NCBI GenBank assembly: GCA_963695445.1 | Contig: CAVOGV010000041.1 | Coordinates: 27,006-91,005, forward strand | From: Thiohalocapsa sp963695445 | GTDB taxonomy: Bacteria > Pseudomonadota > Gammaproteobacteria > Chromatiales > Chromatiaceae | DNA: 64,000 nucleotides | Reading direction: 5' to 3' | In this document: in pieces, positions 25,959-34,449 of the stretch | How positions within the stretch are numbered: position 1 is the stretch's first letter | How the letters are laid out: each line of letters begins with the position of its first letter | Translations under genes and position numbers: made by a program | The notes under the pieces: model-generated | The model's database searches: none | What the model saw: only the letters and a program-made list of their open reading frames with translations | Told to the model about the DNA's origin: nothing

Positions 25959-27107
25959 GTGGACGAGACGACGCGACAAGAGCGAGCCCGGGCGGTCACC
26001 CGAGCCACGGCCGTCGGTGCCCTCTGGAACATCGTGCTCTCGGTGGTCAAGATTGTCGCTGGCGTGCTGGGGCACTCCCACGCGCTGGTTGCAGATGGTA
26101 TTCATTCCCTGTCAGACCTGGCGTCGGACGCACTGGTCTGGGTGGCTGGACGCAAGGCCGCCATGGCGCCGGACGACAAGCATCCCTACGGCCATGGTCG
26201 CTACGAGACCATGGCAACGCTCGTGCTCGGTCTGTTGCTCATCTTGGTTGCCACCGGCATTGGCTGGGATGCCATTCACCGGCTGTTCTCGCCGGAGGAA
26301 CTCCTGCGGCCCGAGCCCATCACGCTCTATGCCGCGTTGGCGTCGATTCTAATTAAGGAGTGGCTGTACTGGTACACACTGGCCTATGCCAAGCGCGTAC
26401 GCTCCGACATGCTTCGCGCCAACGCCTGGCACCACCGCAGCGATGCAATTTCCTCGGTCGTCGTGCTGATCGGCATCGGCGGGACCCTGGCCGGTCTGCC
26501 CTATCTCGATGCGGTCGCCTCTGTGGTAGTTGCGGTCATGATTGCTAAGATCGCGTGGGAGCTAGGGTGGGACGCGATCCATGAATTGGTCGACACGGGT
26601 CTCGATGCCGAGCGCCTCGAAGTGGTGCGTCGCGCCATCTTCGACGTCGGTGGTGTCCGCGACATCCATATGCTGCGAACGAGGACCCTGGCAGGACATG
26701 CCTCCGCCGACGTGCATGTGCTTGTGGATCCCTTCGTCAGCGTCTCCGAGGGACACCTGATCAGCGTCATGGTGGAGCAGAAGCTCAAGAAGGAAATCGA
26801 CGAAATTACCGACGTTACCGTCCATATCGATCCAGAAGACGACGATTCGGCGCCACCGACAATGAATCTACCGACTCGTCGAGGCGCCTTGGAAAGGCTA
26901 GACGCACTCTGGGCCGGCATCCCAGAGATCGCGAGTCGCAAGCGCGTGCTACTGCATTATCTAAACGGAAAGATCGAAGTCGACGTCTTCTTTCCGCTCC
27001 AGACCGCCTGTGGCGACGGTGCGGAACCCGAAGGTTTGCGCGACCGCCTGCGCTCTCTCTTGGCCGCTGACCCGGTTTTTTCTCGCGTCAATGTCTACTT
27101 CGGTTAG
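25959..27107 (+). CDS. Cation diffusion facilitator family transporter
   Basis: 382-aa CDF (FieF/MMT1-like) efflux transporter exchanging divalent metal for protons at the inner membrane. Six membrane segments lie between residues ~15 and 215. The metal-binding pairs are visible as HALVADGIHSLSDLASD and AWHHRSDAISS. A cytoplasmic C-terminal dimerisation domain follows (VHVLVDPFVSVSEGH). The start is GTG 25959 (VDETTRQERARA). A TATAAT box lies at 25911-25916. The acidic linker and the extra ~90-residue tail after the CTD (RVLLHYLNGKIEVDVFFPLQ) make it longer than typical CDF proteins. Confidence 0.92.
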   Translation: MDETTRQERARAVTRATAVGALWNIVLSVVKIVAGVLGHSHALVADGIHSLSDLASDALVWVAGRKAAMAPDDKHPYGHGRYETMATLVLGLLLILVATGIGWDAIHRLFSPEELLRPEPITLYAALASILIKEWLYWYTLAYAKRVRSDMLRANAWHHRSDAISSVVVLIGIGGTLAGLPYLDAVASVVVAVMIAKIAWELGWDAIHELVDTGLDAERLEVVRRAIFDVGGVRDIHMLRTRTLAGHASADVHVLVDPFVSVSEGHLISVMVEQKLKKEIDEITDVTVHIDPEDDDSAPPTMNLPTRRGALERLDALWAGIPEIASRKRVLLHYLNGKIEVDVFFPLQTACGDGAEPEGLRDRLRSLLAADPVFSRVNVYFG

Positions 27108-27110
27108 GAT

Positions 27111-27156
27111 GCGTCGCAATGGTGCGATAGCGACGCAGATCGCGCGGTTTTGGTGC
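27111..27156. promoter_or_regulatory. Pair of weak NtrC-like enhancer sites
   Basis: GCGTCGCAATGGTGC (27111-27125) and GCGCGGTTTTGGTGC (27142-27156) each keep one good half of the NtrC consensus GCACC-N5-GGTGC. They are 31 bp apart (three helical turns), like tandem NtrC enhancer sites. They lie about 340 bp upstream of the sigma-54 promoter of glnA. Confidence 0.4.
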
Positions 27157-27477
27157 GAGCATTGCGGAGCCCATACCACGCGACTCCCGAACGCCGGAGA
27201 CGTTGCCGAGTCGCTCGGCCTGCTCGCTCCCGGTTCCGCCTCACCGTTGGACCTGGGATGCATGCCGTCCTGCTCATCCCCGCGCCGCTTGCCGTTGAGG
27301 TCGTGACATCGTTTTCTACAAAGATAATCAGGAATATAGACGTCGCGCCACGCCGGCTCTCCACGACCTGCAGCAGTTGATAGGGCGTGGCGGGCGCTAA
27401 CACCGGTGAGCACCGCTTTGTCGAAAGCTGCGGTTCCCACTGGGGCGATTGGGCACTTAGCCTTGTTCTCGCAGCGA

Positions 27478-27493
27478 TGGCACGATTGCTGCA
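27478..27493 (+). promoter_or_regulatory. Sigma-54 promoter of glnA
   Basis: TGGCACGATTGCTGCA: GG and GC are separated by ten bases as in the -24/-12 consensus TGGCACG-N4-TTGCA, with a perfect -24 element. It is 122 bases before the glnA start, which fits nitrogen control through NtrC and RpoN. Confidence 0.7.
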
Positions 27494-27614
27494 TTTTGTC
27501 GCGATGCATCGAGCGGCTGAAACGGTGCCGATATCGTTCTAACGACCGAAGAGTCGCCCGTTTCGTCCGCAAACCCCGAAAATCCACTGACCACACACCC
27601 GGGAGATTTCGCCT

Positions 27615-29021
27615 ATGTCCGCCAATGTCATGAAAATGATCAAAGATGAGGACGTCAAGTTCGTCGACCTTCGCTTTACCGACACCCGTGGTAAGGAGCA
27701 GCACGTGTCGATGCCTGCCGCCATGATCGATGACGCAATGTTCCAGGACGGCAAGATGTTCGACGGCTCGTCCATTGCCGGCTGGAAAGGAATCGAGGCA
27801 TCCGACATGGTGCTGATGCCCGAGCCAGATACCGCCATCCTGGACCCCTTCACCGACGAAAAGACCCTGATCATCCGTTGCGATATCCTTGAGCCGGCGA
27901 CCATGCAGGGATACGAGCGCGATCCGCGTTCGGTTGCCAAGCGCGCCGAGGCCTATCTGAAGTCCACCGGGATCGCCGATACCGCCTACTTCGGCCCCGA
28001 ACCCGAATTCTTCATTCTCGACGACGTACGCTGGGGTGCCGACATGAGCGGCGCCTTCTACAAGGTCGACTCCGACGAGGCCGACTGGAACTCCGAGCGG
28101 GTGTTCGAAGACGGCAACATGGGTCACCGGCCTGGCGTCAAGGGCGGCTACTTCCCGGTACCCCCGGTGGACTCGCTGAACGACCTGCGCGCGGCCATGT
28201 GTCTCGCCATGGAGGAGATGGGTGTTTCCGTGGAGGTCCACCACCACGAGGTCGCCACCGCCGGCCAGTGCGAAATCGGCACCCGCTTCGACACCCTGGT
28301 CCGACGGGCGGACATGAATCAAATCTTGAAGTACTGCGTGCACAACGTGGCGCATGCCTACGGCAAGACGGCCACCTTCATGCCCAAGCCCCTGGTTGGG
28401 GACAACGGCAATGGTATGCACGTGCATCAGTCCCTCGGCAAAGACGGGCAGAACATCTTCGCCGGCGACAAGTACGGCGGCCTGTCCGAAACCGCGTTGT
28501 ACTATATCGGGGGCATCATCAAGCATGCCCGAGCCCTGAACGCCTTTACCAACGCCTCGACCAACTCCTACAAGCGTCTGGTGCCGGGCTTCGAGGCCCC
28601 CGTCATGCTCGCCTACTCTGCCCGCAATCGCTCCGCATCGGTGCGTATTCCGCATGACGCGAACCCGAAGGCGACCCGTATCGAGGTTCGCTTCCCGGAC
28701 TCCATGGGTAACCCGTACCTCTCGTTCGCGGCGATGATGATGGCCGGCCTCGACGGCATCCAGAACAAGATCCACCCCGGCGATGCGATGGACAAGGATC
28801 TGTACGACCTGCCGCCCGAAGAAGAAAAGGCCATCCCGCAGGTCTGCTATTCGCTCGATCAGGCCCTGGGCGAGCTGGACAAGGATCGCGAGTTCTTGAA
28901 CGCCGGCGGCGTCTTTACCGACGATGTCATCGACGGCTATATCGCCCTCAAGATGCAAGAAGTGACGCAGTTGCGCATGACCACGCATCCGATCGAGTTC
29001 GATATGTACTACAGCCTCTAA
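27615..29021 (+). CDS. glnA: Glutamine synthetase type I
   Basis: 468-aa GSI, which makes glutamine from glutamate, ammonia and ATP as a dodecamer. Motifs are FDGSSIAGWKGIEASDM, the ATP and metal block FGPEPEFFI, KGGYFPVPPVD, GNGMHVHQSL and NRSASVRIP. The adenylylation tyrosine lies in KDLYDLPPEEE, so GlnE control is likely. Start and length match the proteobacterial enzyme. Transcription probably runs from the sigma-54 promoter upstream, and a hairpin terminator follows. Confidence 0.98.
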   Translation: MSANVMKMIKDEDVKFVDLRFTDTRGKEQHVSMPAAMIDDAMFQDGKMFDGSSIAGWKGIEASDMVLMPEPDTAILDPFTDEKTLIIRCDILEPATMQGYERDPRSVAKRAEAYLKSTGIADTAYFGPEPEFFILDDVRWGADMSGAFYKVDSDEADWNSERVFEDGNMGHRPGVKGGYFPVPPVDSLNDLRAAMCLAMEEMGVSVEVHHHEVATAGQCEIGTRFDTLVRRADMNQILKYCVHNVAHAYGKTATFMPKPLVGDNGNGMHVHQSLGKDGQNIFAGDKYGGLSETALYYIGGIIKHARALNAFTNASTNSYKRLVPGFEAPVMLAYSARNRSASVRIPHDANPKATRIEVRFPDSMGNPYLSFAAMMMAGLDGIQNKIHPGDAMDKDLYDLPPEEEKAIPQVCYSLDQALGELDKDREFLNAGGVFTDDVIDGYIALKMQEVTQLRMTTHPIEFDMYYSL

Positions 29022-29050
29022 GCGGTCCCGCTGACCTTTGAGCTCGCAAG

Positions 29051-29074
29051 GCGCCCCGTCAAGGGGCGCTTTGC
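29051..29074 (+). terminator. Intrinsic terminator after glnA
   Basis: GCGCCCC-GTCAA-GGGGCGC hairpin (seven GC pairs) followed by a short TTTGCGTTG run, 30 bases after the glnA stop. Confidence 0.7.
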
Positions 29075-29113
29075 GTTGCGCTGGTGCAATCTCCAGCCTA
29101 TGCTTCTCACATC

Positions 29114-29635
29114 ATGACGCGCCTTCTGTTCGTGCCACTGCTATTGCTCCCCCTTGCCAGTCAGGCGCAAGTGTATAAGTCTGTGGATGCCGATGGCCGG
29201 CCCATCTATACGGACCGGCCCATCGACAACAGCACGAAGCTCGACGTCCCCCTTGTCACGGATGCGGAGCCGACCACGGTCTCTCCGCCAAGCCCCGATT
29301 GGCCAGCGGATTCCGGCTTTCTGGGGTCCTACTCCAGCTTTGAGATCGTCAGTCCCGAAGACAACACGACCTTGCGCAACCCGGAGCGCGAGGTACAGCT
29401 GTCACTGTTGCTGACGCCGCCACTTCAGGAAGGTCACCGCCTGCGGGTGCAGGTGGACGGCGTCGACGTCGAGGGCGATCTTGGCAAACGCACGCAGATT
29501 CGCTTGACGGGTCTGGCACTGGGCAGTCATCGCCTCCAAGCCCAAGTCACCGACGACGCCGGCATCCTCGTCGCCGCCACACCACTGATCAACGTTCACA
29601 TCCGAGCCCCGCTCGCCGAGGGCGCACCGCCCTGA
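29114..29635 (+). CDS. DUF4124 domain secreted protein
   Basis: 173-aa protein with a signal peptide (RLLFVPLLLLPLASQAQ) and an N-terminal DUF4124 domain (VYKSVDADGRPIYTDRP), often found next to ntrBC in gammaproteobacteria. The C-terminal part looks like an Ig-type beta sandwich (LRVQVDGVDVEGDL, LALGSHRLQAQVTDD). Function is unknown; it is presumably periplasmic. I chose ATG 29114 because it starts the signal peptide; the frame opens at 29084. Confidence 0.82.
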   Translation: MTRLLFVPLLLLPLASQAQVYKSVDADGRPIYTDRPIDNSTKLDVPLVTDAEPTTVSPPSPDWPADSGFLGSYSSFEIVSPEDNTTLRNPEREVQLSLLLTPPLQEGHRLRVQVDGVDVEGDLGKRTQIRLTGLALGSHRLQAQVTDDAGILVAATPLINVHIRAPLAEGAPP

Positions 29636-29698
29636 CCCTTGTCCAGTGCCTGGTCTCCGTTGCCTAAGTCATGCGGCTTCCCGCAATGGTGCGTGATC

Positions 29699-29713
29699 GC
29701 ACCAACATGGTGC
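29699..29713. promoter_or_regulatory. NtrC-binding site upstream of glnL
   Basis: GCACCAACATGGTGC matches the NtrC consensus GCACC-N5-GGTGC at all ten half-site bases. A second GGTGC half-site lies at 29688-29692. The site is about 110 bases upstream of a sigma-54-type promoter. Confidence 0.82.
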
Positions 29714-29820
29714 GCGCATTGCATTAGAATGCGTTGTGTGGGCACCGCCAAGGCCCCCCGCTGATTGCCGTTTCTGATTCGACTGCCGAAAACAGTATCG
29801 GTATGAGTCAACCAGTAAGC

Positions 29821-29835
29821 TGGTTCGGTTATTGC
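29821..29835 (+). promoter_or_regulatory. Sigma-54-type promoter of glnLG
   Basis: TGGTTCGGTTATTGC has GG and GC spaced by ten bases and a consensus TTGC -12 element. It lies 96 bases before the glnL start and downstream of a perfect NtrC site, implying autoregulation of the two-component pair. Confidence 0.65.
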
Positions 29836-29930
29836 TTAAAATTGGAGGCTACCGAAGCGGCCGGCGAACGCGAAGGCTGTGCTGCCTTTCGGCCAAATCC
29901 CCGGCACTGGGCCAAAATTCCTGTGAGTCG

Positions 29931-31013
29931 ATGAAACACAAGCGGAACGCGAACCATCAGCTGGAAGCGACCATCCTCGGCAACCTTAATACAGCCGTGT
30001 TGTTGTTCGGTGCTGACTTACGGCTTAACTACATAAATCCGGCCGGCGAATTGCTGCTCGCGGTCAGTGCTAACGTGGTCTTGGGCAGGAACGCCGACGA
30101 GCTGGTGCGCTGTCCGGCGGAGCCTGTTGAGGACCGTCTGCGTGATGCACTCTCAACCCGCCAGCCCTTCACCGAGCGTGAAGTCGAGATGCAGCGCCCC
30201 GACGGCGAATTCATTCGCGTCAACTGCACGGTACTGCCGCTCTATCATCCTGGATCGGCGGACGAATTGTTGATGGAGCTGCATCAGGTAGACCGCCAGA
30301 TTCGGATCAGCCGGGAAGAACATCTGCTCTCTCAGCACCAGGCCACTCAGGCGCTGTTACGCGGCCTCGCGCATGAGATCAAGAATCCGCTCGGCGGCCT
30401 GCGCGGCGCTGCGCAGTTGCTCGAGCGCGAGTTGCCGAACCAGGAGCTGTGCGAGTACACCCGCATCATCATTGACGAAGCAGACCGGCTGCAGGTCCTG
30501 CTGAACCGGATGCTTGGGCCGAATCAATTGCCGCATCTGGCCAACGTCAATATCCACCACGTCATTGAGCATGTGCGCGGACTCCTGCGGGCGGAGTTCC
30601 CGTCCGGGCCACGCATCGTCCGGGATTACGATCCCAGCATCCCTGACTTCAAGGCCGACGCGGATCGCCTTATCCAGGCGTTATTGAATCTCGCACGCAA
30701 TGGCGCCCATGCCGCCGGCGACCATGGCGAACTGATTCTCCGCACGCGCGTGCTGCGTCAGTTCACGGTCGGCAACACGCGCTACCGCCTCGTGCTGCGC
30801 ATCGAGGTGGAAGACACCGGTCCGGGCATTCCGGATGCGCTCATGGATCGGATCTTTTTCCCCATGGTCTCCGGGCGTGCTGGCGGTACCGGCCTTGGCC
30901 TTCCGATTGCGCAGGAACTCATCAACCAACACGGCGGCCTGATTGAATGCGAAAGTCGACCAGGCAAGACTCAATTCTTCGTCTACCTGCCGTTGGAGAC
31001 CAACGATGACTAA
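29931..31013 (+). CDS. glnL: Nitrogen regulation sensor histidine kinase NtrB (GlnL)
   Basis: 360-aa cytoplasmic kinase/phosphatase that phosphorylates NtrC under nitrogen limitation and is controlled by PII. A PAS domain occupies residues ~10-120. The H-box is RGLAHEIKNPLGGLRGAAQL, with the phospho-accepting His. The HATPase domain carries an N-box LIQALLNLARNGAHA, then G-boxes EDTGPGIPDALMDRIFFPMV and GGTGLGLPIAQELI. ATG 29931 starts a normal NtrB; the frame opens at 29832. The 3' end overlaps glnG by 8 bases. Confidence 0.96.
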   Translation: MKHKRNANHQLEATILGNLNTAVLLFGADLRLNYINPAGELLLAVSANVVLGRNADELVRCPAEPVEDRLRDALSTRQPFTEREVEMQRPDGEFIRVNCTVLPLYHPGSADELLMELHQVDRQIRISREEHLLSQHQATQALLRGLAHEIKNPLGGLRGAAQLLERELPNQELCEYTRIIIDEADRLQVLLNRMLGPNQLPHLANVNIHHVIEHVRGLLRAEFPSGPRIVRDYDPSIPDFKADADRLIQALLNLARNGAHAAGDHGELILRTRVLRQFTVGNTRYRLVLRIEVEDTGPGIPDALMDRIFFPMVSGRAGGTGLGLPIAQELINQHGGLIECESRPGKTQFFVYLPLETNDD

Positions 31014-32451
31014 GATTCCACGGGTTTGGGTCATCGATGACGATCGGTCCATCCGTTGGGTGCTCGAGCGGGCCCTTCGGCAAGCGGACATGGATGTGAC
31101 CAGCTTCTCGAATGGCGTCGGCATCATGGATGCCTTGCATCGCGATCGGCCAGACGTGATCCTGTCCGATATTCGCATGCCAGGCATCGACGGCTTGGAC
31201 CTGTTGCAACAGATCACGGCCCGGCACCCGAACCTGCCGGTCATCATCATGACCGCGCACTCTGATCTCGATAGCGCCGTCTCCGCGTTCCATGGCGGGG
31301 CGTTCGAATACCTCCCCAAGCCGTTCGACCTCGACGACGCCGTCGACCAGGTGCGCCGCGCCTGCCGCCATCAGCAGCAACAGGGCGATGCCGCCGCCGC
31401 GCCCCTGGAGAACAGCCCGGATATCATCGGCGAGGCGTCGTCGATGCAGGAGGTGTTCCGCGCCATCGGTCGCCTCGCCCGCTCCAACATCACCGTGCTG
31501 ATCAATGGCGAATCCGGGACCGGTAAGGAACTGGTCGCACGTGCACTGCACCGCCACAGCCCCCGCTCGGGCGCGCCGTTCATTGCGCTGAACATGGCCG
31601 CGATTCCTCGCGACCTGATGGAATCGGAACTCTTCGGCCACGAGCGCGGCGCCTTTACCGGCGCGCAGACCCGTCGCGAGGGGCGTTTCGAGCAGGCCAA
31701 TGGGGGTACCCTGTTCCTCGACGAGATCGGCGACATGCCCGCCGAACTCCAGACGCGGCTGTTGCGCGTACTTGCCGATGGTGAGTTTTACCGGGTCGGT
31801 GGTCTCGCGCCGATCAAGGTCGATGTACGCATCATCGCCGCCACCCACCAAGACCTTCAGGAGCATGTGCGCCATGGCCGCTTTCGCGAGGACCTGTTCC
31901 ACCGCCTGAATGTGATTCGCATCCATCTGCCAGCGCTGCGCGAACGGCGAGAGGACATCGGCCTGCTGATGCGCCATTTTCTCAGCGAGGCGGCGAAGGA
32001 ATTGGGCTGCGAGCCCAAGTTGCTCGCCACCGACGCGCTCGATCACCTGGAACGGCTCGACTGGCCCGGCAACGTCCGTCAGCTCGAGAATACCGCGCGC
32101 TGGCTAACGGTGATGGCCTCCACCAAACAGATTCATGTCGGCGATCTGCCGCCCGACCTCAACACCCCCGAGCAGAACAGCCACGACGACGAGCAATGGG
32201 AAGCGGCGCTGCGCACCTGGACCCGGCGTCGTCTGCGCCAAGGCGACAGCGCGATCCTAGAGTCTGCCCTGCCCGCCTTCGAACAGATCCTGATTCATGC
32301 CGCCCTGGAGCATACCGGCGGGCGCCGGCAGGAAGCGGCCAAACTCTTGGGTTGGGGGCGCAATACCTTGACGCGCAAGATCAAGGAACTTGGCATGGAC
32401 TTGGGTCCCGGTGCAGCCGGCGATGACGAAGAGGCCGCTGCCGTCGGTTAA
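31006..32451 (+). CDS. glnG: Nitrogen regulation response regulator NtrC (GlnG)
   Basis: 481-aa sigma-54 activator. The receiver domain is VWVIDDDRSIRWVLERAL with phospho-Asp in DVILSDIRMPG. The AAA+ domain has Walker A GESGTGKELVARALH, the sigma-54-contacting GAFTGA loop (GHERGAFTGAQ) and Walker B GGTLFLDEIGDMP. The C-terminal Fis-type HTH is HTGGRRQEAAKLLGWGRNTL, followed by TRKIKELGMD. An extra acidic tail of ~17 residues follows the usual end. The last base of the stop codon is also the first base of a 139-bp inverted-repeat element. Confidence 0.97.
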   Translation: MTKIPRVWVIDDDRSIRWVLERALRQADMDVTSFSNGVGIMDALHRDRPDVILSDIRMPGIDGLDLLQQITARHPNLPVIIMTAHSDLDSAVSAFHGGAFEYLPKPFDLDDAVDQVRRACRHQQQQGDAAAAPLENSPDIIGEASSMQEVFRAIGRLARSNITVLINGESGTGKELVARALHRHSPRSGAPFIALNMAAIPRDLMESELFGHERGAFTGAQTRREGRFEQANGGTLFLDEIGDMPAELQTRLLRVLADGEFYRVGGLAPIKVDVRIIAATHQDLQEHVRHGRFREDLFHRLNVIRIHLPALRERREDIGLLMRHFLSEAAKELGCEPKLLATDALDHLERLDWPGNVRQLENTARWLTVMASTKQIHVGDLPPDLNTPEQNSHDDEQWEAALRTWTRRRLRQGDSAILESALPAFEQILIHAALEHTGGRRQEAAKLLGWGRNTLTRKIKELGMDLGPGAAGDDEEAAAVG

Positions 32452-32589
32452 ACCTAGAAAGAGCAGTTGGGCGTGCGCTGGGGATCGCAGCGCCCTTCAC
32501 CCATGCGGTGTGACGGCGCAGATCACGACACTAGCATCACAACAGTGGCTTACGCGGCAGACGGCGCGGTCAACTGCTCTTTCTAGGTT
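32451..32589. repeat. 139-bp element bounded by perfect 19-bp inverted repeats
   Basis: The left arm at 32451-32469 (starting AACCTAGAAAGAGC) and the right arm at 32571-32589 are exact reverse complements. The inside (101 bp) has no ORF. It abuts the glnG stop codon. It could be a miniature inverted-repeat transposable element or the stem of a long-range terminator; no target-site duplication is evident. Confidence 0.75.
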
Positions 32590-32707
32590 GGTGCGGCGAA
32601 GTCTCACGACCATGGGCGTCGTGGGCACAGGCAGTGGTACTGAAATCGGAACGATTCATCCCCACTCTCGGTCGATTAAGACAGCCAATCGCACCGGGAG
32701 ACAGTCC

Positions 32708-33103
32708 TTGGACAGCAGCAGTATTCAGCTATCCGATTCGGAGATTTCAGACATCAGCCTCGTCGATGGGGTCCTGCGCGTCGGCTTTTCGCGCGCCTAC
32801 ATCGTAAAGACCATGACCGGATCGCAGGAGTCGACGCTGTGGTGGCAGGCAGGTGAGCTGATCATGGAGGGTGCCGAGGCCGAGCAGCCCCTGCCAAGCG
32901 GCCCAGCCGTCTGCAGCGGCGGTGATATCGATGAGAACATCTACACCTATCGCGACATGATCCCCATCCCGCTGGACAGTCGCGGCCGCACGCGCTGCGA
33001 ACTGCACCTGCGCGACACCGATGCGCGCATCGTGGTGCATGGGGAAACGGTCCGCCTCGCGATGGTCGATACCCCTAGGTACATTCGCCATCTGCGCGAC
33101 TAG
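32708..33103 (+). CDS. Conserved-looking hypothetical protein with TTG start
   Basis: 131-aa soluble protein starting at TTG 32708, preceded by GGGAGA at a proper distance; no ATG or GTG gives a sensible N-terminus. The sequence (IQLSDSEISDISLVDGVLRV, then ELIMEGAEAEQPLPSGPA, YRDMIPIPLDSRGRTRCELH) is acidic and beta-rich with good codon character. I do not recognise the family. Its stop codon TAG (33101-33103) sits at the edge of repeat copy B. Confidence 0.6.
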   Translation: MDSSSIQLSDSEISDISLVDGVLRVGFSRAYIVKTMTGSQESTLWWQAGELIMEGAEAEQPLPSGPAVCSGGDIDENIYTYRDMIPIPLDSRGRTRCELHLRDTDARIVVHGETVRLAMVDTPRYIRHLRD

Positions 33104-33847
33104 ATTGCTTGAGAGCGTCAACCGTTCGTTTGCAAATAAGTCAAGTTTCTCGTTGTCGTTGTCCTAATCGAGTATCCGGACGACTACGAGCATGACAACG
33201 AAGTTTTTGTGACACTTTGTCCAAGATTTGGCGATAAGGGACTACCCTTTTTCCGAGACTGCGCTCGGGAAAGTGGTTCGCCAGCGGCGAACGGCCAGGG
33301 GGCTAGGCTGGTACAATTCCGGCACCGTTAGCGACAATATGTTGTCGTTTAGGACGCCGTTAATGGCTAGTCGGCCCCGCCGTAGGCAGCTTCGACTAGC
33401 CGCAACTCCGCTGCTTCACCGCGGGTCCTCAAGGGCGCTAGCGCGCCCTAGCCGACCAGAGGTCGGCGCTCCATGGGACCGCCGACTCCTAGTCGGCCCC
33501 CGGGCCGGATTGACTGTGTTGGGGGTGATGCGGCGCCGCTGATTCGACGCACGCCCTCAAGGGCGCTAGCGCGCCCTGGCCGACCGGAGGTCGGCGCTCC
33601 ATTGGACCGCCGACTTCTAGTCGGCCCGTTGCCGGATTGACGGTTTGGGGTGACGCAGCTGCGCTGATCCGCTGCATGTCCTCAAGGGCGTTCGGAAAAA
33701 TGGGTTCGCCAGCGGCGAACGGCCAGGGAACTAGGCTGGTACAATTCCGACACCGTTAGCGACAACATGTTGTCGTTTAGGACGCCCTAAGCGGCTAACC
33801 AACCAACGTCGACCATGAGTCGTCGGTCTCAGGCGAATCATCGCTAG
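33100..33847 (-). repeat. Dispersed mosaic repeat, copy B (inverted relative to copy A)
   Basis: About 700 bp, collinear on the minus strand with 15.13-15.83 kb. It contains two units with palindromes CGACAATATGTTGTCG (33332-33347) and CGACAACATGTTGTCG (33760-33775, perfect). It also holds two pairs of hairpins, GCCGACCAGAGGTCGGC (33451-33467) with GCCGACTCCTAGTCGGC (33481-33497), and GCCGACCGGAGGTCGGC (33579-33595) with GCCGACTTCTAGTCGGC (33609-33625). GGCGCTAGCGC boxes and AGCGGCGAACGGCCAG segments complete it. The ends (AGTCAAGTTTCTCGTTGTCG at about 33139 and CCATGAGTCGTCGGTCTCAG at about 33813) recur in copy C. No conserved ORF. Confidence 0.85.
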
Positions 33848-34004
33848 ATTCCTCCACGCTTCAGTTGCTTGCGGATGCGTCAGCATTCCGGAACGATAGC
33901 GTGCTTGTAGCGCCAAGGGCCAATCTTGGCCCACCATGCGAAATATCGGCCGTAGGTACTTTTGCTCTTATCGCAAGACTTGAAGAAACATCGCGGACAA
34001 AAAA
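33848..34004. other. Spacer after repeat copy B
   Basis: No gene recognised. It leads into the terminator of the leftward small gene. Confidence 0.4.
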
Positions 34005-34026
34005 GCCCGCATCAACCGATGCGGGC
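34005..34026 (-). terminator. Intrinsic terminator of the 73-aa gene
   Basis: On the minus strand GCCCGCATC-GGTT-GATGCGGGC (nine pairs) is followed by a TTTTTT run (the A-run just left of 34005 on the plus strand), 40 bases past the stop of the leftward gene. Confidence 0.9.
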
Positions 34027-34067
34027 CTTCTCGTCGGCGCCGGTCAGGCACTCAACGACTCCAGCAT

Positions 34068-34289
34068 TCAGCGCACCGAGCCGACGATCTCATGTGCAAG
34101 GTCGACGACGCGGTTCGCCATGTCCATGTACTCTTGGCGATAGTCGGCAAGCAGACCGTCCTTAGACGCCCAGTAATCCTTGCCGGTGACGCCATGCTGG
34201 TGTTCGTAATCGATGAACTGCTTCTGCATCTCAAGCATCTTGTCGATCAGTTCCTGCTTTTCCTTTTTCAGCGCGTTGATGTCACTCAT
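34068..34289 (-). CDS. Small helical conserved hypothetical protein
   Basis: 73-aa protein: charged coiled-coil-like N-terminus (DINALKKEKQELIDKMLEMQ) followed by YEHQHGVTGKDYWASKDGLL and a C-terminal helix ANRVVDLAHEIVGSVR. I recall close relatives in purple sulfur bacteria, but no function is assigned. It has its own terminator and stands alone, divergent from trmL. A GGGGAGAC ribosome site precedes the ATG. Codon use is normal for the window. Confidence 0.82.
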   Translation of the reverse strand: MSDINALKKEKQELIDKMLEMQKQFIDYEHQHGVTGKDYWASKDGLLADYRQEYMDMANRVVDLAHEIVGSVR

Positions 34290-34449
34290 CTTCGTCTCCC
34301 CACAGGGTAAAGAAATCGTTCTGGAAAACCTGTCGGCTAGTCAAGTATATGCCGAATTCTTAATATACCATGTGGCCGTTGGAACCGGTCAAGTAGCCCA
34401 AAAAGGGTAGATCCCATGAGGGAAGATGGTGGTCAGCGGAAACCAGTGC

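Larger units (their letters stand above)
27108..27614. other. glnA upstream region, no gene
   Basis: About 500 bases without a supported ORF on either strand. It holds the NtrC-like sites and sigma-54 promoter listed separately. The middle (27160-27470) shows nothing further I can name. Confidence 0.6.

Noticed and set aside
26961..28988. 675-codon open frame antisense to glnA and the CDF gene
   Set aside because: It is the complement of conserved glnA codons and has no recognisable protein features.
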